Shown here: positions 9,873 to 18,628 of the stretch, piece by piece
How the letters are laid out: each line of letters begins with the position of its first letter
How positions within the stretch are numbered: position 1 is the stretch's first letter
From: Candidatus Aramenus sulfurataquae
GTDB lineage: Archaea; Thermoproteota; Thermoprotei_A; Sulfolobales; Sulfolobaceae
DNA: 64,000 bases
Assembly: GCA_000565255.1 (NCBI GenBank)
Contig: ASRH01000001.1
Span: 186,001 to 250,000 of the forward strand
Direction: 5' to 3'
Program-made: the position numbers and the translations under genes
The notes under the pieces: model-generated
The model's database searches: none
What the model was told of the DNA's origin: nothing
Seen by the model: the letters and a program-made list of their open reading frames with translations, nothing else

Positions 9873-10981
9873 GTTCCCAGCTCCTCTATCCTACTGTAGT
9901 AACTGGACTGTAGCCCTACCTTCTGTAAACCGCTTATCACCAGCTTGTATAGGCCCTGTGACACCCTCTTTGCTACGGCGTCTGCTAGAGCGAGGAGGTA
10001 AGGTACCCCTTCCCTCGTTATCTTTATCGCCAGAAGGTTTCTAACCACGTCTTCAGAGTTGACCAAGCTCTCTACCCTAAGGATTGAGAACTTGGGTACA
10101 TAAGGATTAAACGGGATAACCAAGTAATTCACAAATATCCGAGTGTCTTTCTCCTCGCTCATGAAGGGGCCTATTACAGTAGGTGAGTAAGGTATGTTCT
10201 CGTTAAACCTGGTTAAGCTTAAGAGAAAGGCCTCGTCCGAGACAAACGACTTTGGGTCTACCTTGTATCTCTGTATAAAGAGATCTCGGTACTCGCCATT
10301 TAACGAGTTAACCAGGTATTGGGACTTGTCTATCCTTTTGACCACACCTACAAAGTTCTGGTCTAACGCCTTCCTTCTCTCCTCAATTATCTTGTCCTTA
10401 ACTTTGGCGCTTAAGTACAAGTAAGAAGGAAACAAAGGGCCGTCAATTATTACTGCCCCTTTCCCCTTGAGGAAGCTTAAAGCTCTCGTCTCCAGTAAAG
10501 CTCGTAACTCCGTCTCCACTTGCTCTACCCCCCTTATGGAGCTAAAGGGCCTCCCATCTAGCGAGACAAACGAAACGTAGTTGGAGGCGTAGATGTAGGG
10601 GTCAAGCCTAGATCGTTCCACCGTTGAAGAGGCTACAGCTATGAACGGCTCTTGTAGTGCCAGACCTCCTTTGCCATCCAGGGAGGGATAAACGCCGTAG
10701 ATCCCCCTCGTTATGGAGGCCACGGCCAAGCTAGCCATGCTTATTGAGCCCTTACCGGAAACGAAGCTCCTACTACTTCCGTCTAAAGCCAATACCTCGT
10801 CCCATGACCTCTTTGGTACCTCCTCCCTCACCAGTTCCTGTGGTTTTACAAGTGGTATCGCCACAGTATTTGGGCTTGGACTAACATAATCCTCGCTTAT
10901 GGAGGAGGAGTTAAGGTAACTGGAAATGAAGTTTATAACGTCATACCTAAGTACCTCGTAAATCCCGTGAATATGGGCCAT
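9869..10981 (-). CDS. NurA-domain nuclease (pair 1)
   Basis: A 370-residue protein with the NurA motif ALDGSSRSF, whose Asp67 would be a metal ligand, and a second acidic segment GAVIIDGPLF near residue 197. NurA is a dimeric RNase H-fold nuclease that works with HerA in DNA-end resection. The arrangement nurA-herA with a 4-bp overlap supports the pairing. The first 60 residues are less conserved-looking. Transcription probably starts from the AT-rich block just upstream. Whether this pair serves repair or defence cannot be told here. Confidence 0.82.
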   Translation of the reverse strand: MAHIHGIYEVLRYDVINFISSYLNSSSISEDYVSPSPNTVAIPLVKPQELVREEVPKRSWDEVLALDGSSRSFVSGKGSISMASLAVASITRGIYGVYPSLDGKGGLALQEPFIAVASSTVERSRLDPYIYASNYVSFVSLDGRPFSSIRGVEQVETELRALLETRALSFLKGKGAVIIDGPLFPSYLYLSAKVKDKIIEERRKALDQNFVGVVKRIDKSQYLVNSLNGEYRDLFIQRYKVDPKSFVSDEAFLLSLTRFNENIPYSPTVIGPFMSEEKDTRIFVNYLVIPFNPYVPKFSILRVESLVNSEDVVRNLLAIKITREGVPYLLALADAVAKRVSQGLYKLVISGLQKVGLQSSYYSRIEELGT

Positions 10982-10998
10982 TATTATCTATGTCATTA

Positions 10999-11020
10999 TT
11001 TATAGAAATATTTAAATATA
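10999..11020 (-). promoter_or_regulatory. Promoter region of NurA-HerA operon 1
   Basis: A 22-bp run of A and T with a single G, containing TTTATAG and ATATTTAAATATA, sits 20-40 bp upstream of the nurA ATG at 10981. It fits a TATA element with BRE-like purines on the minus strand. The rest of the 80-bp gap shows nothing else. Confidence 0.45.
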
Positions 11021-11061
11021 GCGTAATACTATCGGTTTTTCGAGCCTAAAGTTTCGGAAAG

Positions 11062-12357
11062 TCAATCCTTCATTAGTTGCCTTACTGCAATAATAACCGG
11101 GTCCCATACCTCAGAGATTGCAGGCAGGTAGCCCATGTCCGTGAAGAACATGTCCTCTACCGTGAATCCCTTCATCACTTGGGCTGCTATCATGTCAATC
11201 CTTCCGAGCACTTCTTCCCCTCCTATTATCTGTCCTCCTAGGATTCTCTTAGTACCCTCTTCCGCTACAAGCTTTACGTAAATCTCCTTAGCCCCTGGAT
11301 AGTACCTGGCCCTCGTTTTCGTCTTTATCATTGCGGAAAAGGTCTTTATGCCAATGCTCTTTGCCTCGCTTTCTAGGATGCCAGTCTTCGCTATAAACAA
11401 GTCCTTGTACTTCGTGATCATTGTGCCAACACTTCCTGGAAATTCCATTTCCTTACCAGCTATGTTGCTCCCTGCCACGTATCCCATCTTATTGGCAACT
11501 GGGGCAAAGGGCATGTAAAACTCCTTCCCAGTTACTATGTTCTTAGTCTCCACTGCGTCCCCAACTGCATAGACGCCCTTAACGTTAGTCTCCATGTGGG
11601 AATCAGTCCATATAGCGCCAGTCCTTCCCAGTTTAACTTGACCTCTTACTAGGTCAATGTTGGGCTCAACTCCTATAGCTATGATGGTCCCATCTACTTC
11701 GTATTTTCCTTTATCCGTTACTACAACAGCTCCATCCTCCTCAACTCTTTCAAAGGTCTCGCCTAAGTGGAGCTCCACGTCTTTGGCCATCCTCTCTGTT
11801 ATTACCTTCCCCATGTCCTCGTCGAGCATTTTGTTGAGAACGTAACCAGACCTATGGAAGAGCATAACCTTGACTCCCCTCTCTACTAGTGCCTCAGCCA
11901 TTTCCACTCCCAATATACCCCCTCCCACTATCGCAACCTTGTTTAAGGACCAGAGTTTTTTCCTAAGTTCCACTGCCTCAGCAGGGTGGTGTACGTAGAA
12001 GACCCTCTTACCTTCTGCCACTTTCTTTGGCCTTGCTCCCAAAGAGATGACGAGGTAATCAAATTCGAACTTGCTACCGTTTGCTTTCACAATCCTAGAG
12101 CTTAAGTCCACTTCCTTAACCTCCACGTTAGTGAGGACATTAATCTTCCTCTTTTCGCGGAAGAAGTCAGGGGTGTACGTCATGAAGAGATTCTCGTCGT
12201 TAAAAAGTCCCTCCACAAAGTACGGTATACCGCAAGGGGCATGACTTACCATCTTAGTCCTCTCAATGACGGTTATTTCCGCGTCTGGTCTTAGCCTCCT
12301 TACCCTAGAAGAAGAGCTCATCCCAGAGGCTCCGCCACCTAAAACTAGGACTTTCAT
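11062..12357 (-). CDS. CoA-disulfide reductase / NADH oxidase-like flavoprotein
   Basis: A 431-residue pyridine nucleotide-disulfide oxidoreductase. FAD binding is shown by LVLGGGASGMSSS at the N-terminus, NAD(P)H binding by VAIVGGGILGVEMAEAL near residue 148, and a second FAD contact by YAVGDAVE near 265. The single redox cysteine, Cys42 in SHAPCGIPY, places it with CoA-disulfide reductases, NADH oxidases and persulfide reductases rather than two-cysteine enzymes. I chose the ATG at 12357; a TTG four codons earlier is possible. It may recycle CoA or reduce polysulfide in this sulfur-metabolising cell. Confidence 0.85.
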   Translation of the reverse strand: MKVLVLGGGASGMSSSSRVRRLRPDAEITVIERTKMVSHAPCGIPYFVEGLFNDENLFMTYTPDFFREKRKINVLTNVEVKEVDLSSRIVKANGSKFEFDYLVISLGARPKKVAEGKRVFYVHHPAEAVELRKKLWSLNKVAIVGGGILGVEMAEALVERGVKVMLFHRSGYVLNKMLDEDMGKVITERMAKDVELHLGETFERVEEDGAVVVTDKGKYEVDGTIIAIGVEPNIDLVRGQVKLGRTGAIWTDSHMETNVKGVYAVGDAVETKNIVTGKEFYMPFAPVANKMGYVAGSNIAGKEMEFPGSVGTMITKYKDLFIAKTGILESEAKSIGIKTFSAMIKTKTRARYYPGAKEIYVKLVAEEGTKRILGGQIIGGEEVLGRIDMIAAQVMKGFTVEDMFFTDMGYLPAISEVWDPVIIAVRQLMKD

Positions 12358-12371
12358 AGGGAATAACAATT

Positions 12372-12384
12372 AATGCTTTATATT
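12372..12384 (+). promoter_or_regulatory. TATA box before the 145-codon gene
   Basis: The element TAATGCTTTATAT is centred about 28 bp before the ATG at 12406, so the mRNA is probably leaderless. It lies in the 48-bp divergent gap shared with the flavoprotein gene, whose own promoter must overlap it. Confidence 0.45.
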
Positions 12385-12405
12385 TAGTTTTTCTCTAAAT
12401 GAACT

Positions 12406-12843
12406 ATGATAGCTAAAAATAGAATGGCAAAACTCTATGAAGAGATAGAGAAAGTGCAAAAGGGTAACTTGAGCATTACGGAACAGGGTATCTTGAACTT
12501 CCTTAAGGATCAAATAAAAATGGAAGAGGACGTGCTATCCCAGTTCGAGAAGAACTACTCAGAGAACAAGTCAAGTGAAGCAATAACCTCCTTCATGACC
12601 CTTGTACAGAGGGCAAACGTAATGTTCTATTACTTGGTGCAACCCACCGTCCTCTCGTCTTTTACCTCGGGCAAAATGGAGGGACTTGTTCAAGAGTTAA
12701 TAGACGCGCTCACTTTTGCTGTTTCAGAAGCAACTATGATGATAAAGTCCATGTCAAAAGGGCTAGGGATAGACAGCTTGACCGTGTCCCTTAACTCTAA
12801 CCCACCATCCATAAGTGTCTCAATGGTGTTCAAGAGTGCTTGA
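12406..12843 (+). CDS. Uncharacterised 145-residue helical protein
   Basis: No family recognised. The protein is mostly alpha-helical, has no cysteine, and closes with a short Ser/Val-rich tail (LTVSLNSNPPSISVSMVF) that looks beta. Some amphipathic stretches could mediate oligomerisation. It has a TATA box at the right distance and overlaps the sugar-phosphate isomerase gene by 8 bp, so the two are one transcript and coupled in translation. A role linked to the isomerase is possible but unsupported by any motif. Confidence 0.75.
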   Translation: MIAKNRMAKLYEEIEKVQKGNLSITEQGILNFLKDQIKMEEDVLSQFEKNYSENKSSEAITSFMTLVQRANVMFYYLVQPTVLSSFTSGKMEGLVQELIDALTFAVSEATMMIKSMSKGLGIDSLTVSLNSNPPSISVSMVFKSA

Positions 12844-13741
12844 GAACTACTTGAAATGGCCCGAGCTGTTTGAGGAAGCAAAGGGAATTGAAGTACCAGA
12901 AGTAAGGGGAGAGAGAGTAGTTTATACAGGGATGGGCGGAAGCTACATTCCCGGGAAAGTAGCAGAAATCCTTGACTTCCCCGTAGACTACGCGTCGGTG
13001 CCAGGAATACCTAGGAGAGTTGACGAAAAGACCGTCGTAATAGCAGTAAGCTACTCTGGGACTACTGGAGAGACAATAGAAGCGGTAAAGATGGCGTTAA
13101 AAAAAGGCTCCAAGGTTATCGTTATCACATCGGGAGGCAACTTGGAGAAACTGGCGAGGGAAAACAACGTCCCCGTGGTTAAAGTTAAGGGACTCTCGCA
13201 GACTAGGTATTCCTTCCCTGTACTATTTACGCCAGTGCTCAAATTACTCTCTTACTTGTCTGGAGCGAAACTAAACCTAGACCTCCTCAAGGAGGGAGTC
13301 GTGCAGGGAAAGGAGAGGATGATGAAACTGGCGGAGGAACTAGCAACCTCTATTAATGACGTTATCCCCGTCTTTTACGCCTCAAAGTACTTTCCTATCG
13401 CCATAAGGTTTAAACAGGAAGTAAATGAGAACGCCAAGTACCCCGCCTTTTACGGGGAAATCCCTGAAGTCAACCACAACGAAATAGAAAGCTACGCTAA
13501 CGGGAAGTACCTCCTCCCCGTTGTAATAGGAAACGAGGACCTAGATAAGGTCACTTCCCAAGTGCTTAACGCTAGGCAAATACAACCTATCTTCAGCGAC
13601 GTTCTGATGAACATCTCGTCCCTGATGTTCCTGGCTGGAGTGATGTCAATAAAGCTGGCAGAGAGAATGGGCGTAAACCCAGAAAAGCTCTCGATTATCC
13701 CTAAGGCAAGGAGTTTAACAAGCAATCTATTTAAGTTGTAG
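12836..13741 (+). CDS. Bifunctional phosphoglucose/phosphomannose isomerase
   Basis: The protein matches the crenarchaeal PGI/PMI family in length (about 300 residues) and motifs: TGMGGSYIPG for the sugar-phosphate site, SYSGTTGETIE for phosphate binding, and PEVNHNEIES with the catalytic His. It interconverts glucose-6-, fructose-6- and mannose-6-phosphate, feeding gluconeogenesis and glycan synthesis. I prefer the GTG at 12836 because it aligns with the start of characterised relatives and overlaps the upstream stop. A GTG at 12815 would add seven residues. Confidence 0.88.
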   Translation: MLENYLKWPELFEEAKGIEVPEVRGERVVYTGMGGSYIPGKVAEILDFPVDYASVPGIPRRVDEKTVVIAVSYSGTTGETIEAVKMALKKGSKVIVITSGGNLEKLARENNVPVVKVKGLSQTRYSFPVLFTPVLKLLSYLSGAKLNLDLLKEGVVQGKERMMKLAEELATSINDVIPVFYASKYFPIAIRFKQEVNENAKYPAFYGEIPEVNHNEIESYANGKYLLPVVIGNEDLDKVTSQVLNARQIQPIFSDVLMNISSLMFLAGVMSIKLAERMGVNPEKLSIIPKARSLTSNLFKL

Positions 13742-13759
13742 AAGCTCTTTTTCCACTAA

Positions 13760-15160
13760 ATGATAAGGATATACAACACCCTTGGGAGGAAGCTAGAGGA
13801 GTTTAAAGCCGACGGAAACACCGTCAGGATGTACGTCTGCGGGCCCACTGTTTACGATTACGTACACATAGGGCATGGCAGGACCTTTGTTGCGTTTGAC
13901 GCGATTTCTCGTTACCTAAGGTTGAGGGGATACAACGTAATAAGGGTACAGAACATCACTGACATCGACGATAAGATCATAAATAAGGCGAACGAAACTG
14001 GGAAGGACTGGAGGGAGATAGTTGAGACCTATTCTAAGGACTACTTAGAAAACCTTAACTCGCTGAAGGTCAAGGTAGATCTCCACCCTAGGGTGACCTC
14101 CCACATCAACGAGATAGTAGACTTTGTCCAAAAGCTAATAGACAAGGGACACGCCTATGCAACGCCGAGCGGAAACGTCTACTTTGACGTAGATACTTAC
14201 CCAGCTTACGGTGAGTTATCAAACACTAGGAAGGAGGAGTGGAACCAAGGCGAGGAATTCCTAAAGGAGAAAAGACATCCTTATGACTTTGCCTTATGGA
14301 AGGCTAGAAAACCGGGGGAACCATATTGGGACTCTCCTTGGGGAAAGGGAAGGCCGGGCTGGCACATAGAGTGCTCTACCATGTCAACTAGGTACTTGGG
14401 TGAGCAGTTTGAGATCCACGGAGGCGGGATGGACTTGATCTTCCCCCATCACGAGAACGAGAGGGCCCAGACAGAATCCTACACAGGAAAGCATTGGGTA
14501 AAGTACTGGGTACACGTGTCATTCTTAACGATAAACAAGACAAAGATGAGTAAGTCGCTGGGCAACATAATACCCCTTAACGAGGCGCTCAAAAAATACG
14601 GCCCGTCAGTTCTACGTTACTGGTACTTATCCTCCCACTATCGGTCCACGGTAGACTACAGCGAGGATGCGCTGGAGCAAAGCAAAACTTCCCTAAATAG
14701 GCTAAAGGACGCCCTATCCATAGTAAGGGATATTCTCAGGGAGGGGCCTAAGAGCTACGCTAAGGACGAGGACGTAAAAGTTCAGAGGCAGATCATATCG
14801 GAGATTGAATATTTCCACGAGGCCATGAGCAACGACTTCGACACGGCCAAAGCGCTGTCCCACGTGCACAACATAGCCTCAATTGTCTTCTTAAAGCTCT
14901 CCAACAGCAGGGACTTTATGGGTGCATCTATAGCGTTGGACGCCTTTAGGCAGTTCAACGAGGTTTTCGCCGTGATGGATGAGGAGTTTGGGGCTATTTA
15001 CGAGAACGTGTCGAGGATAATAGACTCGGTAATAGAAGTCAGGAACTTGTTGAGAGCGAGGAAAATGTACGACCTTTCCGATCAGATAAGGAGCATATTA
15101 GAGAGCAACGGAATAAAGGTGTTGGACAGCAAGGACAAATCTACTTGGAGATTTCAGTAA
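13760..15160 (+). CDS. cysS: Cysteinyl-tRNA synthetase
   Basis: A class I aminoacyl-tRNA synthetase of 466 residues, the normal length. It shows the zinc-binding start [20 protein letters not shown] containing the HIGH motif, WHIECSTMS and [10 protein letters not shown] for the other zinc ligands, and TKMSKSLGN as the KMSKS loop. It charges tRNA-Cys in the cytoplasm. It starts 18 bp after the isomerase stop, in the same direction, so may be cotranscribed. Its last 20 bp overlap the convergent Nudix gene. Confidence 0.96.
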   Translation: MIRIYNTLGRKLEEFKADGNTVRMYVCGPTVYDYVHIGHGRTFVAFDAISRYLRLRGYNVIRVQNITDIDDKIINKANETGKDWREIVETYSKDYLENLNSLKVKVDLHPRVTSHINEIVDFVQKLIDKGHAYATPSGNVYFDVDTYPAYGELSNTRKEEWNQGEEFLKEKRHPYDFALWKARKPGEPYWDSPWGKGRPGWHIECSTMSTRYLGEQFEIHGGGMDLIFPHHENERAQTESYTGKHWVKYWVHVSFLTINKTKMSKSLGNIIPLNEALKKYGPSVLRYWYLSSHYRSTVDYSEDALEQSKTSLNRLKDALSIVRDILREGPKSYAKDEDVKVQRQIISEIEYFHEAMSNDFDTAKALSHVHNIASIVFLKLSNSRDFMGASIALDAFRQFNEVFAVMDEEFGAIYENVSRIIDSVIEVRNLLRARKMYDLSDQIRSILESNGIKVLDSKDKSTWRFQ

Positions 15161-15575
15161 TAAACATGGGTGTCCTTTCTCCCTTAAAGTACCTTAGCAA
15201 CATTTCCCTCGTCGTAGGGGAAGTTGCTATCTTTTCTATTTCGTTTCTCGAGAAGAACCGTGCGTCTTCAGCGTCTGAGCTTGGACTAAGCTCGCCACCC
15301 GTAACTTCGCAAACAAAGTCGAGAATCACGTAATGGAAACCTTCCTTTATTAGCTGAACGACAGCCATTAGCTCTGAGACCTTTACCTCAAGCCCGGTCT
15401 CTTCCTTGATCTCCCTCTTTACCGCTTCCTCAAGAGTTTCCCCGAACTCGACTTTCCCTCCAGGGATTGCCCAGAGCCCCTTGTTAGGAGGATGTGCCCT
15501 CTTTACCAAAAGTACTTGTCCTTTGCTGACTACCACTCCACCTACCGCAACCAATGGTCTGGCCTGGGTGCTCAC
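15141..15575 (-). CDS. Nudix hydrolase
   Basis: The Nudix box G-x5-E-x7-REUxEExGU is complete at residues 40-62 ([20 protein letters not shown] and onward). It would hydrolyse a nucleoside diphosphate linked to another moiety, such as ADP-ribose. The open frame reaches back to an ATG at 15680, but that start would overlap the 5' end and TATA box of the divergent gene. I chose GTG at 15575 because the family usually begins just before [10 protein letters not shown]. This start gives 144 residues. Confidence 0.8.
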   Translation of the reverse strand: MSTQARPLVAVGGVVVSKGQVLLVKRAHPPNKGLWAIPGGKVEFGETLEEAVKREIKEETGLEVKVSELMAVVQLIKEGFHYVILDFVCEVTGGELSPSSDAEDARFFSRNEIEKIATSPTTREMLLRYFKGERTPMFITEISK

Positions 15576-15670
15576 ACAGTCATTGGGTAAAGCGTCGTAA
15601 AATACATTTTGTCTGTAGAACTGATCAAGCTTCTGGATAAAAGTTATTAAATAGCTCTTTACGGTGTTAT

Positions 15671-17029
15671 ATGATGTCATCTCGCAAAGTATTCCTAGCG
15701 TTCATAGCCTTATCCTTATGCTTGGCAACTCTTATAACTGGCGTGCAGTCGTTCTCAATTCCCCAATTCCCCACAACTACAACGCACTATTACAGTACCT
15801 TGAGCTTTCCTAATAACCTCACCTACTATATCGTAGTCTCGAACACAACAAAGGTGACCAGTACTACTACTAGTAGTAGTTCCGCTGTCAACACTTCTAC
15901 ATCCAATGTCTCCTCCTTGCGAGTAGTCAATTACACTTACGTTGCACACTACCAAGTCGTCAAGTATAGCCCTGAGGGAGAACTAACGGTTAACTTAACT
16001 GTGGAAAACACTTCTCAAGTACCTAAGGGGTTTAACTTCACGTTACTGAAGATTGGCTTGCACAACGTTAGCCTTGAAGAGGACCCGCTTAACTTGAATT
16101 ACCCTTACGTGTTTCCCGGATACCTTTTCAATAACACCTATACGCTATCTATACCTTCTACCTCCCTCACGTTAGTGTACGACGGGGTAGCAAACGAGAC
16201 AATCTTAGGCACAAAATACGTGGTAATAAAGTACTTCTTTGGGGACTCCCAAGCTTCCGGCGTTGCCTATATAACGGAAAATGGAACCGTTGCTTACATC
16301 AACACAACCTATAACGGACTTGAAGTTCAATTATTTTTAAAGTCCTCTCAAGGTACCACAACGGTGGATATCCCTAACACCGTGACTCTGCCCAGCTACT
16401 TCCTCAATAGGTCGTATTTATACGCTATTTACGAGTACTCCAACTACTCAGACTCTTTACAGAGCGTAGGAGATGAGGAGATCGTGTACCCATTCGTCTT
16501 CCCTAATGGCATAATTGGAGAGACCGCGTATCAAGTGAACACAGTAAGTGGTTCGCCTTTGGTCAACTTCAACGACTTCACGATTCACATCGGGAATTAC
16601 ACCGGCTTAGAGACCTCCTTTTACCCATCTCTGGCTCAGAAGATAGAGTGGAATTCTGCGAGCCTCACAATGGTAGGCAAAGATAACGTAACCATATTTG
16701 GAGTAAACTATCCCAACGCTTACGTATACGAGAGTAACCAGAGCGTGAATAATAGCACTATAGTTCGCGAGGTTACGTTTAACTCCTCTGGCGTATTAAT
16801 CGATCAAGTCGTTACTGTAGTCCACAACGGATTGAGTACCCCAGAGTTTGAGGCAAAGTACATTGGCAATATATTCTATAATAATAGCGAAACGTATCCG
16901 AATTTCCAGACGTTTTCGGATACTAACCTCCCGTTTAGCGTGGTGTCCCCCTCCACCTCCCTAGCTGTGGCTATAATAATTACGATAGCTATAGCTGCCA
17001 TTTTAGTCCTTTTACACAGAAGAGACTAG
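15671..17029 (+). CDS. Secreted, membrane-anchored glycoprotein of unknown function
   Basis: The protein has a signal peptide (VFLAFIALSLCLATLITGV), a Ser/Thr-rich stretch near residues 58-80, a long beta-rich exterior with many Asn-X-Ser/Thr sequons, and a C-terminal membrane helix (AVAIIITIAIAAILVLL) ending in a basic HRRD stop-transfer. This is the layout of S-layer-associated surface proteins in Sulfolobales. I see no protease or binding motif. A TATA-like TTATTAAATAG at 15645-15655 lies 20 bp before the ATG pair at 15671/15674. Confidence 0.75.
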   Translation: MMSSRKVFLAFIALSLCLATLITGVQSFSIPQFPTTTTHYYSTLSFPNNLTYYIVVSNTTKVTSTTTSSSSAVNTSTSNVSSLRVVNYTYVAHYQVVKYSPEGELTVNLTVENTSQVPKGFNFTLLKIGLHNVSLEEDPLNLNYPYVFPGYLFNNTYTLSIPSTSLTLVYDGVANETILGTKYVVIKYFFGDSQASGVAYITENGTVAYINTTYNGLEVQLFLKSSQGTTTVDIPNTVTLPSYFLNRSYLYAIYEYSNYSDSLQSVGDEEIVYPFVFPNGIIGETAYQVNTVSGSPLVNFNDFTIHIGNYTGLETSFYPSLAQKIEWNSASLTMVGKDNVTIFGVNYPNAYVYESNQSVNNSTIVREVTFNSSGVLIDQVVTVVHNGLSTPEFEAKYIGNIFYNNSETYPNFQTFSDTNLPFSVVSPSTSLAVAIIITIAIAAILVLLHRRD

Positions 17030-17065
17030 CCTCGCTTATACAATTTAAAACGGAAAGAAGTAAAA

Positions 17066-17076
17066 TTTTTTTATGC
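17066..17076 (+). promoter_or_regulatory. TATA box of gdhA
   Basis: A run of TTTTTTTATG centred about 25 bp upstream of the ATG at 17095, preceded by purine-rich GGAAAGAAGTAAAA that can act as BRE. It predicts a leaderless gdhA mRNA. Confidence 0.5.
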
Positions 17077-17094
17077 GGATTCTATGATTAGTTT

Positions 17095-18360
17095 ATGACA
17101 TCCGTCGAAGAAGTTCTAAGTTCGAATCTTTATACACAACAAGTGAAGAAACTCTATAAAATTGGTGGCATATTGAGTTTACACGACGACGAACTGCAGG
17201 CTTTAGCCATACCTGAGCGCGTAATCCAAGTTAAGGTCCAAATACCGGGGGCCGACGGAAAAATTAAGACGTTCATAGGCTGGAGGTCACAGCACAATAG
17301 CGCTCTAGGGCCTTACAAGGGGGGAGTAAGGTACCATCCTAACGTTAGCCAAGATGAAGTGATCGCACTCTCAATGATAATGACGTGGAAGAACTCCCTT
17401 TTACAGCTGCCCTACGGTGGAGGAAAGGCAGGCATAAGGGTTGATCCAAAGTCCCTAACCAGAGCGGAGCTCGAGCTCCTCTCTAGGAACTTCATAGATG
17501 CTATATATAAGTATATAGGAAGCGACATAGATATACCTGCTCCTGACGTTAATACGGACTCTCAGGTGATGTCGTGGTTTATAGACGAGTACATAAAGAT
17601 AACCGGGAAAGTCGACCTGGGAGCTGTGACCGGAAAGCCCGTAGAGCTAGGAGGAATCTCCGTGAGGGAGTACAGCACTGGGCTAGGGCTGGCTCACATA
17701 GCTAAACTAGCTGCGGATAAGTTCTTGGATGGAATTGAAGGCAGGAGCGTAATTATACAGGGGTTCGGAAACCTAGGTTCCTTTGCGGCCAAATACCTTT
17801 CGGAACTTGGAGCTAAGATCGTGGGAATAAGCGACTCCAAAGGAGGGGTTCTCAACTACGATGGTATAGACGTGAACAAGGCATTAGAGGTAAAGCATAG
17901 AACTGGATCCGTGATCAATTACCCAGAGGGTAAAAAGGTAACTAACGACGAGCTACTGGTCAGTCAATGCGACATACTAGTACCAGCTGCCCTAGAGAAC
18001 GTGATACATAAGTACAACGCTCCTAAAATACAAGCTAAGCTGATAGTAGAGGGAGCCAACGGTCCACTAACTGCAGACGCGGACGAGATATTAGCTCACA
18101 GACAGATACCAGTAGTCCCCGACATACTGGCAAACTCTGGAGGAGTAGTCGGAAGTTACGTCGAGTGGGCAAACAACAAGATGGGAGAGATAATAGAGGA
18201 AGAGGAGGCAAAGAAGTTGATCTTAAGTAGGATGGAGAAGGCCTTCAGCGAGATCTACAAGAAATACAACGATCTAGGAGACCAGGACTTACGGACGGCC
18301 GCAATGGTGGTGGCAGTAGAGAGAGTAGTTAAGGCAATGAGAGCTAGGGGAATGATCTGA
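17095..18360 (+). CDS. gdhA: Glutamate dehydrogenase
   Basis: A 421-residue GDH of the hexameric archaeal type. [13 protein letters not shown] carries the catalytic lysine region, [15 protein letters not shown] the active-site aspartate, and [13 protein letters not shown] the dinucleotide-binding fold. It interconverts 2-oxoglutarate plus ammonia and glutamate. It stands alone with its own promoter and is followed 7 bp later by a convergent gene. Confidence 0.96.
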   Translation: MTSVEEVLSSNLYTQQVKKLYKIGGILSLHDDELQALAIPERVIQVKVQIPGADGKIKTFIGWRSQHNSALGPYKGGVRYHPNVSQDEVIALSMIMTWKNSLLQLPYGGGKAGIRVDPKSLTRAELELLSRNFIDAIYKYIGSDIDIPAPDVNTDSQVMSWFIDEYIKITGKVDLGAVTGKPVELGGISVREYSTGLGLAHIAKLAADKFLDGIEGRSVIIQGFGNLGSFAAKYLSELGAKIVGISDSKGGVLNYDGIDVNKALEVKHRTGSVINYPEGKKVTNDELLVSQCDILVPAALENVIHKYNAPKIQAKLIVEGANGPLTADADEILAHRQIPVVPDILANSGGVVGSYVEWANNKMGEIIEEEEAKKLILSRMEKAFSEIYKKYNDLGDQDLRTAAMVVAVERVVKAMRARGMI

Positions 18361-18367
18361 ATTAACC

Positions 18368-18625
18368 TTAAAGGTAAGCGAGGACATATAGTGCCACTAG
18401 TATAACCGTTATTATTATGGCAACTACTATCATCCACTTTGCAACTTCCTTGTTGCTACCAAATACTATAGGTATGGGGCCGATCAATATAATTCCTCCA
18501 GCCTTAGTTTCGCGTTTTTCTTCGTTACCTTCACTGTTCTTGACAGCCTCGTAAATTACCGAGAGAAACACTATCAAAAAGCCGAGGAAAATCAGAAGTA
18601 TGCCAAGCTCAATTAGCCCTTCCAT
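18368..18625 (-). CDS. DUF131-type small membrane protein
   Basis: An 85-residue protein with a membrane helix at each end and the central signature GGIILIGPIPIVFGS, which defines the archaeal DUF131 (TIGR00304) family. Function unknown. A second member lies at 44531-44812 in this window. It starts 3 bp after the ATPase gene stop in the same direction, so the two are cotranscribed. Confidence 0.8.
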   Translation of the reverse strand: MEGLIELGILLIFLGFLIVFLSVIYEAVKNSEGNEEKRETKAGGIILIGPIPIVFGSNKEVAKWMIVVAIIITVILVALYVLAYL

Positions 18626-18628
18626 ATA

